Shown: positions 36,192 through 46,161 of the stretch, in pieces
Layout of the letters: each line of letters starts with the position of its first letter
Position numbering within the stretch: the first letter of the stretch is position 1
Origin: CAVXHV01 sp963761445
GTDB taxonomy: Bacteria > Planctomycetota > Planctomycetia > Isosphaerales > Isosphaeraceae
Direction: 5' to 3'
Assembly: GCA_963761445.1 (NCBI GenBank)
Contig: CAVXHV010000004.1
Location: forward strand, 1,302,001 to 1,366,000
DNA length: 64,000 bases
Position numbers and translations under genes: made by a program
The notes under the pieces: generated by a model
Told to the model about the DNA's origin: nothing
Seen by the model: the letters and a program-made list of their open reading frames with translations, nothing else
Databases searched by the model: none

Positions 36192-36710
36192 TCACGGGAC
36201 TCGCTCGAAGATCTGGTCGATTTCCTGCGCGCCATTGCCGATCTTCAGCGTTCCCTTGTGGTACCACTTCCCATCCTCGATCTTCCACGAGAAGTTGAAG
36301 CTCTTTCCAGTCATGGGCACTTGATTGGGAGCCAGGGCGAATTCCGTGATTTCCGTGTAGGTGTCGTTGTCGACAGTGTAGCGGCCGCCTGCGCCCCCGA
36401 CGGCTTTGTTGTTTTGCACGTACGTCCAGGTAAATCGCCCGTCGACTACCAGCTTGAAAAGCTCGACGCCCTCGGGGAGCTTCTTCATTTCCCCGCTCCG
36501 TGGGTCCTTCGCGCTCACGAGCCGCCAGGCCCCATCCAGCGGCGATTTCGCTTTGGCTTTCGTTTTATCTTTATCGTTCCTTTTGTCCTTGTCTTTGCCT
36601 TTCTCGGCATCTTGCCCGGCCGCAGGGTGAGCCGGGTCCAGGATCAAAAGCGGCGACGCGAGCAAAGCCAGGGCAAACCCCGAACAAAGCACGGAGGAGA
36701 TGAGGCTCAT
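36192..36710 (-). CDS. Secreted lipocalin-like/TIGR03067-like protein
   Basis: 172 residues. Signal peptide SLISSVLCSGFALALLASPL, a highly charged Lys/Asp linker (EKGKDKDKRNDKDKTKAKAK), then a beta-rich domain: LDGAWRLVSAKDPRSGEMKK, LVVDGRFTWTYVQNNKAVG, GRYTVDNDTYTEITEFAL and GKSFNFSWKIEDGKWYHKGT. This looks like the lipocalin-like domain of planctomycete secreted proteins. It starts downstream of nothing obvious and ends 46 bases before the methyltransferase start on the same strand. Function unknown. Confidence 0.75.
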   Translation of the reverse strand: MSLISSVLCSGFALALLASPLLILDPAHPAAGQDAEKGKDKDKRNDKDKTKAKAKSPLDGAWRLVSAKDPRSGEMKKLPEGVELFKLVVDGRFTWTYVQNNKAVGGAGGRYTVDNDTYTEITEFALAPNQVPMTGKSFNFSWKIEDGKWYHKGTLKIGNGAQEIDQIFERVP

Positions 36711-36826
36711 GAGAAGCTCCCGGATGAGAAGGGGATCAGAGGACCCAGCCCGAGCTTGAGGGCCGAGATGCCAGGGGGGACTCGATCGGTCATGATAACG
36801 TGACGCGCGATTGGAAGACTACCTCC

Positions 36827-37314
36827 TCATCTGGCAACGACGACTTCGGCCTCGCCGGTCCGCCTGAGGACGTCGACGCCGACATCATTGCCGTGGCGCG
36901 CCAGATGAAGGTCCAGAACCGCCGATCCAACTTCAAGGTTTGTGATCCGCAGCTCCGGAATAAACGGGGGCAACGGCGGTTGGTGCAGCGAGACCTGCCG
37001 CTCGAGCGCGTCGATCCTGAGTCGCAGGCACGCCTGCAACAACAGGAACACCGACCCTGCCGCCCATGCCTGCGGTGCGCATGCCACCGGGTAGGCGACG
37101 GGCCCCTCGCCAGGCTCGCGATCGAAGCCGCAGAAAAGCTCCGGCATCCGGTTCAGCTCGAAGTAATTCGCAGCCCGAACAGCCCGCCGATCACGAGCGA
37201 CGCCAGGCCTTTGAGCCCGTTTCGTGCCGCGCCGAACGCGATCAGTGCGTTGTCATGCGCCCAGACTGTCCCGTTGTGAAAGGCCATGGGGTTGAATGGG
37301 ACTTCGGTCCGCAA
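36827..37314 (-). pseudogene. C-terminal fragment of amylo-alpha-1,6-glucosidase (glycogen debranching) type protein
   Basis: The fragment reads EVPFNPMAFHNGTVWAHDNA, LIAFGAARNGLKGLASLVIG, then after a one-base shift RMPELFCGFDREPGEGPVAY and PVACAPQAWAAGSVFLLLQA to the stop at 36827. HDN and the PELFCGF/ACxPQAWAAG blocks are characteristic of this family's C-terminal (alpha/alpha)6 domain. The ~400 upstream residues are missing; the sequence is joined directly to a glycosyltransferase fragment. Confidence 0.75.
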
Positions 37315-37522
37315 GCCATTGCCTCGATCATGACCGGTCCGAACGGCTCGGCCCAGTTGATCGGGAAGAGAACCGCTGACGCATTGCCGAGAAACGCATC
37401 CTTCGCGGCCCCGCCGACTTCTCCCACAAACTCGACCCAGGGCGACCTCTCGAGCAGAGGTACGATCTCGTTCTGATAATAGGATTCTTCCTCGGGGTAG
37501 ATCTTCGCCGCGACCCTGAGCG
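37309..37522 (-). pseudogene. Middle fragment of a GT4-type glycosyltransferase
   Basis: LRVAAKIYPEEESYYQNEIV, PLLERSPWVEFVGEVGGAAK and NASAVLFPINWAEPFGPVMI followed by EAMACG: the nucleotide-sugar-binding end of a GT-B family 4 enzyme (E-P-F-G-x-V-x-x-E-A-M). Neither the N-terminal half nor the true C-terminus is present. Confidence 0.75.
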
Positions 37523-37531
37523 GAATCCCAC

Positions 37532-38118
37532 ATTCCGCATGTAGTTCGACTTCGTATGGTTCTGGGCCGCGTCGAGCTGGGCAGCAGCCACTCCGTCCTG
37601 CTGGATCCAGAGCCGGTAGATGTAATCTTCGAATTGCAGCCTCGTCGGGAAGAACGGGGGCAGCCCGAAGGTGTTGTCATACCCGGCCACGCCGCAGTCC
37701 ATCCGCCAGTTCTTCTTGGTGACCGCCGGCCGGAAGTTGACCAGGACCTACAGCTCGTTCAGGTCATCAGGGTCGGTCTGGTCCTCGTCTTCCAGGAACA
37801 GTCTGGCGAAATCGAGCGCATCGATGTCGTTCGTTCCGAAGCGAAACGTCTGGGCCATCTTCACGAGGGCGCTCGAAGGCAACGCTCCGCGCTCGCTGAG
37901 TTCTGCTTCGGCCCGACATAGAACAGCTCGTTGTGCGTGCTGATCTCCTCGAGCAGCGGATAGTATTTTTCCTCGGCGACGGGGCTAGAATCGTCGCAGA
38001 CAATCAAGGTCGCGGAGTGCCCGTTCCGCCAGAAGTGCTCATCGTACTGCTTGACAGTTTCACCAACGTCCCGCAGCCGGTATGTCGGAATGACGAAGTA
38101 CAGATCTTCCGCTTTCAT
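37532..38118 (-). pseudogene. GT-A type glycosyltransferase relic with internal deletion
   Basis: ATG 38118 opens MKAEDLYFVIPTYRLRDVGE, TLIVCDDSSPVAEEKYYPLL and EEISTHNELFYVGPKQ. This jumps abruptly, with a frame change, to LVKMAQTFRFGTNDIDALDF, DPDDLNEL, an in-frame TAG, VLVNFRPAVTKKNWRMDCGV and AGYDNTFGLPPFFPTRLQFE. The segment expected between the two blocks in a full-length enzyme is missing. It ends at NYMRN, where the GT4 fragment begins. Confidence 0.7.
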
Positions 38119-38365
38119 CTCTCTCCCCGGCGGAGAAGCCAGGGACACCACTCCCCTCGGGCGAGCATCCCAACGTCGCAGTCGCTCAGGCTGAATCGAT
38201 CACGATCCCGCAATGAACGCGGATCTCGCCTCCCCCCGTCCGGTTCCCCCCCGACTCGAGATATCGGTATCAAACACATGCAACGGCCGTGCCTGAGCAG
38301 CCAGCATCTGGCAAGCGGATGACGCGACGACTGTTACGGTGATTCATCCGTGACCGGGTTATCGA
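38119..38365. other. Intergenic, no gene seen
   Basis: Short stretch between the kinase stop and the glycosyltransferase relic. No repeat or terminator was recognised. Confidence 0.4.
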
Positions 38366-41300
38366 TCAGATCGTGCGTTGTGCACGATGGCGTCGGCGAA
38401 ACGCATGGACCGATTCTCTACTGTTGACTTCCGCGCACTTCAGAAGCGAATCCACATCCACCCACAACGCCCGCCAAGCCTTCTGTTCCTCTTCCGGCAG
38501 CTTCGCCAGGGCCTCGGCGTCACGGATGCCCGCGACATCGGAGTCTTGCTTCCAGTGACTCAAAACTTCAACGATCGCAGGGCGAGCTTGGGGTGGTCCC
38601 GATTCGAGAAGCTTGCCCCAAGCCGCCAGCTCGGCCTTCAGCCAGTCGAGGGCCTGCCGGCGTAGCTTCACCTTCGCCGCGTCATCGGGCGGCGTGCCTC
38701 TCTTGTCTTGCCCTGCGGCGACCAAGGTCGCCGCGCAGGCAGCGTTGTAGCGATGCTGGGCCCGGCGATTGTCCCCGAGCTTCGGATCGCTTTCCAGCGC
38801 CTCCGACCATAAACGGTGCGCAACGGCGAAATGCTTCTGCTTGTAAGCCATTTGAGCAAAGCCGAGGCGTTCGGCGTTATCGCGAGGTTTGTCCTCACCG
38901 CTCACGATGGCCGGCAACCGGTTCGCCAGAGCAAGAACTCGCTCGGCCCCCGCAACCCATTGCGCCGAGGGATACCGCCAGTCCGGCCTCCGCGAGCCCA
39001 GCTCGTGTCCCTTTCGCAACATCTCGAGCGCCCCGGCGGGGTCGCCCTTCTCTTGAAGAAGCGAACCAAGGTTGCAATGCGCTTCGGCGTAGTCGGGATT
39101 GATGCGGATCGCCTCACGGTATTCGGTGGTGGCCAGGTCGAGCTTGCCCTGGCGCGACAGGGCGATGCCGAGCTCGACGTACGCCGCGGCGAAGTCGGGC
39201 TTGAGCCGGACCGCCGTCCGGAATTCCGCAATGGCGTCGTCAAGCTTCGCCTGGCTCGCCAGGGCGAGGCCCAGGTTGGAGTGAGCGTGGGCGTTGTTGG
39301 GCTCGAGCTGGATCGCCGTAAGGCATTCGGCGACGGCGTCCTCGAGCTTGCCCTGTTTCCGCAGAGCGTTTCCGAGGTTGTTATGCGCCGCGGCGAGGTC
39401 GGGCGCAAGTTGGATCGCCGTGCGGTATTCCGTGATGGCCTCCTCGAGCTTGCCCTGGTCCGACAGCGCGGCGCCGAGATTGACGTGAGCCCCGGCGTGG
39501 TCGGGCTTGATCCGGATCGCCGTACGGTATTCGTCGATGGCCAGGCCACGCTTGCCCTGGTCCGACAGGGAGCCGCCGAGGTTGTTGTGCGCTTCGACGT
39601 AGTCGGGCCTGAGCTGGATCGCGGTACGGTATTCGGCGATCGCCGGTTCGAGCCTGCCCTGTTTCTGCAGCGCGTTGGCGAGCTCGAAATGGACTTCGGC
39701 GAGGTCAGGCTTGAGCCCGATCGCGGCGCGATACTCAGCGATGGCCTCATCGAGCTTGCCCTGTTCTGTCAGCGCGATGCCCAGAGTGTGGTGGGGCAGG
39801 GCGTAGTCGGGCTCGAGCTGGATCGCCGTGCGGTATTCGGTGATGGCTCAGCTCGAGCTTGCCCTGATGTCGCAGGGTGATTCCCAGGTTTGCGTGGGTT
39901 ACGGCGGTGTCGAGCTTCATCCGTATCGCCGTGCGGAATTCGATCTCTGCGGCGGCGTACTCGGCTTTGCCATCGCATAGGGCGACTCCGAGATGAAAGT
40001 GAGCGACGGCGTCATCGGGCTTGATCCGGATCGCCTCGCGCAATGTTGCGACAGCCGCGTCGACCACCGCGACGGCCTCTTGCGACCGACCGTGGCTCTT
40101 CAACTCCTGGCCCAGACACATCAAGTGCCGGCCGCTCTTTGGCTTGAGCCGCGTGAGGTCGCGGAAGACCTCGATCGCCTCGACGGATTCGCCATTGTCA
40201 GAGAGCGCATGAGCCAGCGCATGGGCTGTCTCGGGGCGGATCGCGCGCCGCTACGTAAAATCGGACAGCCTCGTCTCGGCGCAACAACCGCTGGAGCGCT
40301 GCCGCCAGTGCGTAGTTGACCCAGACATCGCGCGGATGGCGGTGCTCCGCCGTCCGCAGCACCGACTCGGCAAGCTCGCTGTCGCCTGCGGCGTTCAGAC
40401 CGGATCCCAGCAATTGCAGACTGATCGCGCCCAGCTCATCGAGCCTCGCCTCCTTCGCCAGGGCCTGCAATCCGGCCAACCGGGCCGCCTTGTCGGGTTG
40501 ATCCAGCGTGATCCGCAGCTTTTCGCGCCAGGGGTCGGGGTCAGCGACGCGCGCGGCTTCGCTCAGCCGCGCCGCCGCCGAAGCGTCTGCCCGCCTGCCG
40601 CGGCGCATCGCCGCCCAGTCATCGAGTGCACCGGCCATGGCTAGCGTCACCGACCGAGGGCGAGCTCGGCACTTCGTCCCCGCCTCGGCGGGCGTCAGGC
40701 TGGCAAAATCGATCCCGGCATCGCGAAACGCGGCGGCGTAGGCAGCGTCGGTGGCGAAGCCATCCAGGTCGTCGGTCCCGGCGGAGCGGACGTCGACCAG
40801 TCGATCGAACAAGGCCCGGTCGCGCCTTGCGGCATTCACGCCCTCCTTGATCTCTGAGTGTAAGGCCAGCAGCCGGTCCCGGGCCGTTGCATCACCACCG
40901 GCCTCTGCCTGCTCGACGGCGGCCAGCGCAACCTGCCAGCGCGACGGTTCCTCCGGTTCGGCGCCGGCCTGGTCCCGGAGCGTCACCGCCCGCCCAAGGA
41001 TCCGGTCGACCGCCGCGGCCCGCGCCGCACGCTGCTGGAGGTAGTACGTGGTGCTCAGCCCTCCGAGCGTCGTAAGCGCCAGCACCGCGGCCGCCAGTCC
41101 AAGCTGAAGCTTGCGCCGGCGTCGCTCCTCGATTGCCCGCGCCACCGCCACGGCTCGCTCGCGCTCGGCCGCCTGCACCCGGGCCTGGACGCCCGCCAGG
41201 TAGGCCGTCACACGCTCGGCGACAGCGCCCCCGTCGCGCGGCCGGTCCTCCCGCTCGATGGCCAGGCAATCCTTCGCCAGCGCGCTCAGCTCAGACTCGG

Positions 41301-42366
41301 CACCACACCCGTTCAGCCGAGCGAGAGCCTCAGCCGTGTCGCCACGCATCGCCTTGCGGAGGATCTCGGCGGAGCCTCGCCCGGTGTAGGCCGGCACGCC
41401 GGCCAGGATCTCGCAAGGGATCGAGCCCAGTCCGAAGACGTCGGCCCGGCGGTCGACGCTCGCGACTTCGCCCGAAGCCTGCTCAGGCGCCATATATGCC
41501 GGCGTACCCAGAACGCTGCCGGCCTGCGAATCGTCAACGTCCGAGCCGCTGCGCACCGTCGCGATCACGCTGACTCCGGGCGACGGTTGAACCGCAGGCT
41601 CGTCGGCGGCGCCCCCTTCCTTCAATACTTTGGCAAGCCCCCAGTCCATGACCTGGACTTCGCCGAAGGACCCAACCATGACGTTCGATGGTTTCAAGTC
41701 GCGGTGGATCACGCCGCGGGCGTGCGCGTAGGCAAGCGTCTGGCAGACCGCCTCGAAAATGCCGAGGAAGCGGGGAAGGTCGTGTGCGGTAGATTGGCGT
41801 TGGGCCAGCAGCGCCGATAGCGTCCGTCCCTTGACGAGCTTCATCGTGAAATAAGGCCGGTGGTCGGCGAAGGCACCCAGTTCATACACCGGCACGATGC
41901 CCGGGTGCTGGAGCTGCCCGCCGATCTGGGCTTCCTCGACGAAGCGGCGCACCAGCTCGGGCTTGTCGTGATGGCTTTCGAGCAAGACCTTGACTGCCAG
42001 GTCACGGCCCAGGTCAGGGTCGCGACCCTTGAGAACAGCCCCCATCCCGCCGCGCGCGATCTCGCCGAAGAGCTGGTAGCGGTCGCCGCGCTCGGCCGGC
42101 GCAGGCATCTCGTCGGATGATGGCTTGATGACGGCCACGCCTGCATCGTCGGTTGCCGTGTCGGGGAGAAGAACCCTGGGAATCGGGCCGATCGACCGGG
42201 CGAGGGACTCGAGGACATGTCCGGGCTGGGTCGGCTCGAAGCCGAAGGTGACTTCTTGGCTCGGTGGCTCGAGTCCGCCGCGGAGCATGCAGACAGGGCA
42301 GGTGCCCGCTGGTGCGTCGGATCGAAGCGGGCTTCCACATCGGTTGCAGCGGCGAGGCTCGGCCAT
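38366..42366 (-). CDS. Serine/threonine protein kinase with TPR tail, frameshifted
   Basis: ATG 42366. An N-terminal zinc ribbon (CNRCGSPLRSDAPAGTCPVC) precedes a Hanks-type kinase: glycine loop IARGGMGAVLKGRDPDLGRD, Lys in AVKVL, catalytic GVIHRDLKPSNVMVG, metal site MDWGLAK (DWG instead of DFG, common in planctomycetes) and GTPAYMAPEQASGE. A transmembrane helix lies near residue 425 (LGLAAAVLALTTLGGL), followed by a long C-terminal part with at least eight TPRs (AEAHNNLGGSLSDQGKRGLA; AHSNLGLALASQAKLDDAIA). The frame changes near 40235 and 39848, and the pieces rejoin into ~1,330 residues. Probable sensor/scaffold kinase; the ECF sigma gene just upstream on the same strand is a likely partner. 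Confidence 0.82.
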
Positions 42367-42444
42367 CGTCTGGGCTCCGGAACAGAAAGTGCGTGTGCTC
42401 TACCTACAAGAGACAGAAAATCTGCGCGAGGTCACGAAAAAAAA

Positions 42445-42540
42445 GTCAGGCTTCAGCCTGACTCTGAAGTAGGTCAGGATTCAGCCTGACAGAGTGCGGA
42501 AATTCGATTCCCCAAATCGTCAGGCTAAAGCCTGACCTAC
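42445..42540. repeat. Three copies of the GTCAGGCTT-AGCCTGAC palindrome
   Basis: GTCAGGCTTCAGCCTGAC (42445-42462), GTAGGTCAGGATTCAGCCTG (42469-) and GTCAGGCTAAAGCCTGACCT (42519-42540, inverted). These are the same family as 20068-20179. The last copy supplies the TAG stop of the ECF sigma gene. Confidence 0.8.
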
Positions 42541-43223
42541 TTCATTGCGAGCGCTGTCATGAGCGCTCCGATCTCATCGTCGATCTCCGCCTCATCGGCG
42601 ACGGTGCGGCCGATCTCGTCGCGAAGGCGCTGGCGGTAGCGGGCCCGAAGCCGGTGTGCGGCCATCTTGACGGCCCCTTCGGAGAGACCGAGGTCCAGTG
42701 CGATCGCCTTGTACGACGGCGCGTCCTCGCTCCCCAGCAAACTCGGCCGGAGCCGATCGTAGAGCGGCCGCTTCTCTGCAACATCCATCTCGGCGTCGAG
42801 GCCCGACACGATGTGGTCGAGGAGCGTCAAGGCCCATCGCCGGTCGAAGAGCCGCTCGGCGGTCAGGTTGTGACCCGGCTCGCCGCCGAATCGCGACTCG
42901 GCGCTCAAGGCGTCGAGTGAGAGGAACGACCGGCCGCCGCCCCGCTTGGCGGCTCGTTCGCGGTCGTGCGTCTTGGCCAGGTAGTGCACGGCGCAGGCCA
43001 TCAAGAACGAGCGAAACCGCCCGCGCTCTTGCTTCAGCTCCAGGAGCTCACCGCGTTCCAAAAGATCCGCGAAGAGTCCTTGGACCAGGTCTTGCGCCGT
43101 CTCCGGATCGTGCCCTTTGCGGCGAATGAAGGCATAGAGGGGATACCAGTAGTCGCGGCAGAGCTCCTCGAGCGCATCACGAGCTTCGGGCGATTCGGCG
43201 TCGCCGGCCTGGACAATCCGACC
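42537..43223 (-). CDS. ECF-type RNA polymerase sigma factor, start disrupted
   Basis: The open frame from 43223 gives RIVQAGDAESPEARDALEEL, CRDYWYPLYAFIRRKGHDPE, TAQDLVQGLFADLLERGELL (region 2), then DRRWALTLLDHIVSGLDAEM and SYKAIALDLGLSEGAVKMAA (region 4 helix-turn-helix). This is the planctomycete ECF group usually linked to Ser/Thr kinases. Upstream in the same frame lies SFAAGFPTTC and a TGA (43226-43224). Family members normally read FPTTRWS at this point, so the stop sits inside the conserved N-terminus and no standard start codon precedes the rest. Either a few base errors or a genuine nonsense mutation. It lies between two kinase genes on the same strand. Confidence 0.75.
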   Translation of the reverse strand, partial: GRIVQAGDAESPEARDALEELCRDYWYPLYAFIRRKGHDPETAQDLVQGLFADLLERGELLELKQERGRFRSFLMACAVHYLAKTHDRERAAKRGGGRSFLSLDALSAESRFGGEPGHNLTAERLFDRRWALTLLDHIVSGLDAEMDVAEKRPLYDRLRPSLLGSEDAPSYKAIALDLGLSEGAVKMAAHRLRARYRQRLRDEIGRTVADEAEIDDEIGALMTALAMK

Positions 43224-43269
43224 TCAGCAAGTCGTCGGGAAACCGGCGGCGAATGAGTGGCCAGGCAGG

Positions 43270-46161
43270 TCAGTGCCCTTCTTTGATGGTTTTCCGCATC
43301 TCGCCAAGCAGCGCTCGGAATTGGGGATCGGAGCGGATGGGTTCCAGATCGGGATCGATTTCGAGGGTGAACGTGTCGTTCCAGCCGCTTTGCTTGGCTT
43401 TGCGCAGGCAAGCAATCGCCGCGGAAGTGTATTCCCTTGCCAGGGGCGAGCCGCTCGAGACGCTGCTCGTCGCAATGGCGTAGCCGCACGCGGCCTGAAA
43501 GTAGAAGTTCTCATTGGTCGGCGGTGTCTGCGCCAGCACCTCAGCGATCCGGGTGGCCTCGACGTGCTCGCCGCAGCGAGCGAGCGCGACCATCAGGTCG
43601 ACCTGCGGAGACTTGGCGGTTGGATCTTTCACCATTTCCTTGCGCAGCTCGAGACAACGGCGGTATTCCGCTTTCGCTGCCGCCGTGTCGCCCGAGTGCA
43701 GCGCGCACGTGGCATCGTAGTAAAGAGTCCTCGCCAGCGCGGCCTTGGTGATGAGGTTCGATGGATCAATCTTGGCGCGAGCTTCGATCAGATCGAGCGC
43801 CTTGCGGTGGAACTCCCTGGCGGCGGCGGGCTCGTTGTCCCGCGGATAGCGCAGCATCCCGGCGTTGTTGTAGGACAGCGCCAGGTCGTAGATGCACGCC
43901 CAGTCGTCGGGATGGTGGGCAAGAACCTCCCGGCGAATCTCCGCGGAGCGGTCGTATGCCCGCCGGCCTTCCTCGGGGTGGTGCATCCGAATCTTCAAAT
44001 CGCCGACCTGCTCAAACATGCCGGCGAGCTGCCGGCGATTTTCATCGATCGCAGCGAACTCGGCGGAGAGCGACTCTCGAGTTTCCTCCTCTTCCGCAAA
44101 GAGCACCAGGGCCTCTTCAAGATGGCCGCTCTGCTTCTCGGACATGGCGAGCTGCCCCAGCGAGTTGGCCAGATCGATCTTGAACTTGTCGCTTTCGGGC
44201 TCCTTCTCCAGAGCTGCCCGATCGATCTCGATTGCCTGGCGGAAATAGTTTTGTGCGGTCGCCGTGTCGCCGAGTCGAGTCATCGCGATGAAGCCGAGCT
44301 GGCGGCGGCTCTTCGCCAGCCGGAGCTGTCGCTCCAGATCAGCGGGGTTGTCCTCGGCACGCATTTCAATCAACCTATCCATGCGCTTGAGCTGCTCGAG
44401 CGCGTCTTTGAACCGATTGTTAGTCAAGCTCAGCTCGGCAAGGCGTTGATGGGCCCGCGCCAGCGACTTCCAGTTGTTCTCCTCGGCCTTCGGGTCCCAG
44501 CCGATGTCTTTGCGCAGGCTGGTCATCGACTGCGCGGCGGCGTCCAGGTTCGCGATGGTCTGGTCGAGTACCTCCTTCCGCACGTCTTCGAGCGCCGGCA
44601 AGTATCTCAGCTTGCCCTCGAGACTGGACAATATCGCCACCTCCGAATCCACGGAGCGACGGTTCTGCTCGTTGGCGGTCCAGGCCGCCTTCTCGGCCAG
44701 TTTCTGCTTGGCTTCGGCCTCTTTCCGCCGCTCTTCAGCCTGGTTTCTGGCGATGTCGAGCGCGCTATTGGTTTTGGCGAGGGCGTCGTAGTTTTCGCTG
44801 AGCTCCTGGTTCTTCCGGTAGTTCACCGCCGCGAATGTGGCCGACACGGAAGCAAAGGCGACCAGAGCCGCCGCCGCAAGTCCGCCCAGGGCGGCGACAG
44901 CTTTGTTCCTCATGCACCACCGCCAGAGCCGCTCGGGACGCGAGATCGGCCGCGCCACGATCGGCTCTCCCGCCTCGAAGCGGCGCAGGTCCTCGGCCAT
45001 CGCGGCAACATCGGCATACCGCCTCGTCTGGTCCTTCTCCAGACACTTCAAGCAAATCGTTTCCAGGTCGCGCGGAATCTTGGTCTGGAGCTGCAACGGA
45101 GGAACCGGCTCCTTCTTCCTGACCTGGTCGAGCGTGTCCATGACCGAGGTGCCCGTAAACGGCGGGCGCCCGGTCAAGAGCTCATAGAGGATCGCACCCA
45201 AGGCATACTGGTCCGCGGGCGGTCCGATCTGGTGCGTTTGCCCGTTGGCCTGCTCGGGCGACATGTAGCTGGGTGTTCCCAGGATCGGCGCCGGTGCGGG
45301 TCTGGCTCGAGTCGTCCTCGAGCCGCTTCACCAACCCGAAATCGGTGACCTTGAATGTGCCATCGTGGGCGATCAGCACATTCGCCGGCTTGAGGTCGCG
45401 GTGGATGATTCCGCGCTTGTGCGCTCGACCATGCCGGCCGCCAGCGCCGAGACGATTCGTGCGGCTTCGGCAGGAGGCTGGGGCTTGCCGCCGATCCGTT
45501 TGGCCAGGCTTCCGCCGGAAAGGTATTCGAGCGAGCAGAACGGCATGCCGCCGTGCTCGCCGATCTCGAATATGCGCACGATGTTCGGGTGCTCGATGGC
45601 CGCGACCGCTTGCGCCTCCGCTTCAAACCGGGCGAGATCTTGCGGACGGGCGCCGGCCCCCGAGCGAATCATCTTGAGCGCGACGAACCGGCCCAGCCGG
45701 TCCTGTTTCGCCTTGAATACGATTCCCATTCCGCCTTCACCCAGGACCCCGAGAATCTCGTAGCCCGCCACCCGGGGACGAATGTTCTCGGGCTGCTCCG
45801 CGCCCGGCGGGAGCGTGCGCTCGGTGTCGTCCGCGTCAGAGTGAAGCGAGAAGGAAAGGGTGTTGCCGCGCTCGCCGGCGGGTGGTGCGTCGAGAGTCAT
45901 CGCGCCGGCTCTGGGAAGCTCGGTGGCTTCTTCCAGGCCCCGATCATTGAGTGACACCGTCACGCCCACGGACGGCCCCGGCGAGCTGTCCAACGCACGG
46001 GAATGCTCCGTCTCGGGTAGTGACGGAATCTCGCCGGTATCTTGCGCCGAGCTCGCGCTTGGCTCCGGCTGCGTCGTGTCGCCATCAGCGACCTCTGCCG
46101 CAGTCGCCGGTAAGTCTGTGGTTAACAGCAAATCAGTCGGCTCACGGTGAGTTTTCTTCAT
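43270..46161 (-). CDS. Serine/threonine protein kinase with TPR-like tail, frameshifted
   Basis: ATG 46161 overlaps the GT4 stop by four bases. A ~130-residue acidic/Ser-rich leader precedes the kinase: YEILGVLGEGGMGIVFKAKQ, VALKMIRSGAG, IIHRDLKPANVLIAHDG, VTDFGLVKRL and SYMSPEQANGQTHQIGPPAD. Frame changes near 45425 and 45297 interrupt the kinase core, but the parts rejoin exactly. A membrane helix (KAVAALGGLAAAALVAFASV) is followed by a coiled coil (RNQAEERRKEAEAKQKLAEK) and a helical repeat tail of ~450 residues (KSLARAHQRLAELSLTNNRF; AEYRRCLELRKEMVKDP). About 960 residues. It has a canonical DFG, unlike the kinase at 38366. Confidence 0.82.

Noticed and set aside
38816..39880. 354-codon plus-strand frame with regular repeats
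   Set aside because: Shadow of the TPR array. The minus-strand reading gives canonical TPR consensus, this one does not.
43273..45348. 691-codon plus-strand open frame
   Set aside because: It is the antisense of the kinase/TPR gene. Long antisense frames are expected in GC-rich coding DNA, and the translation shows no domain.
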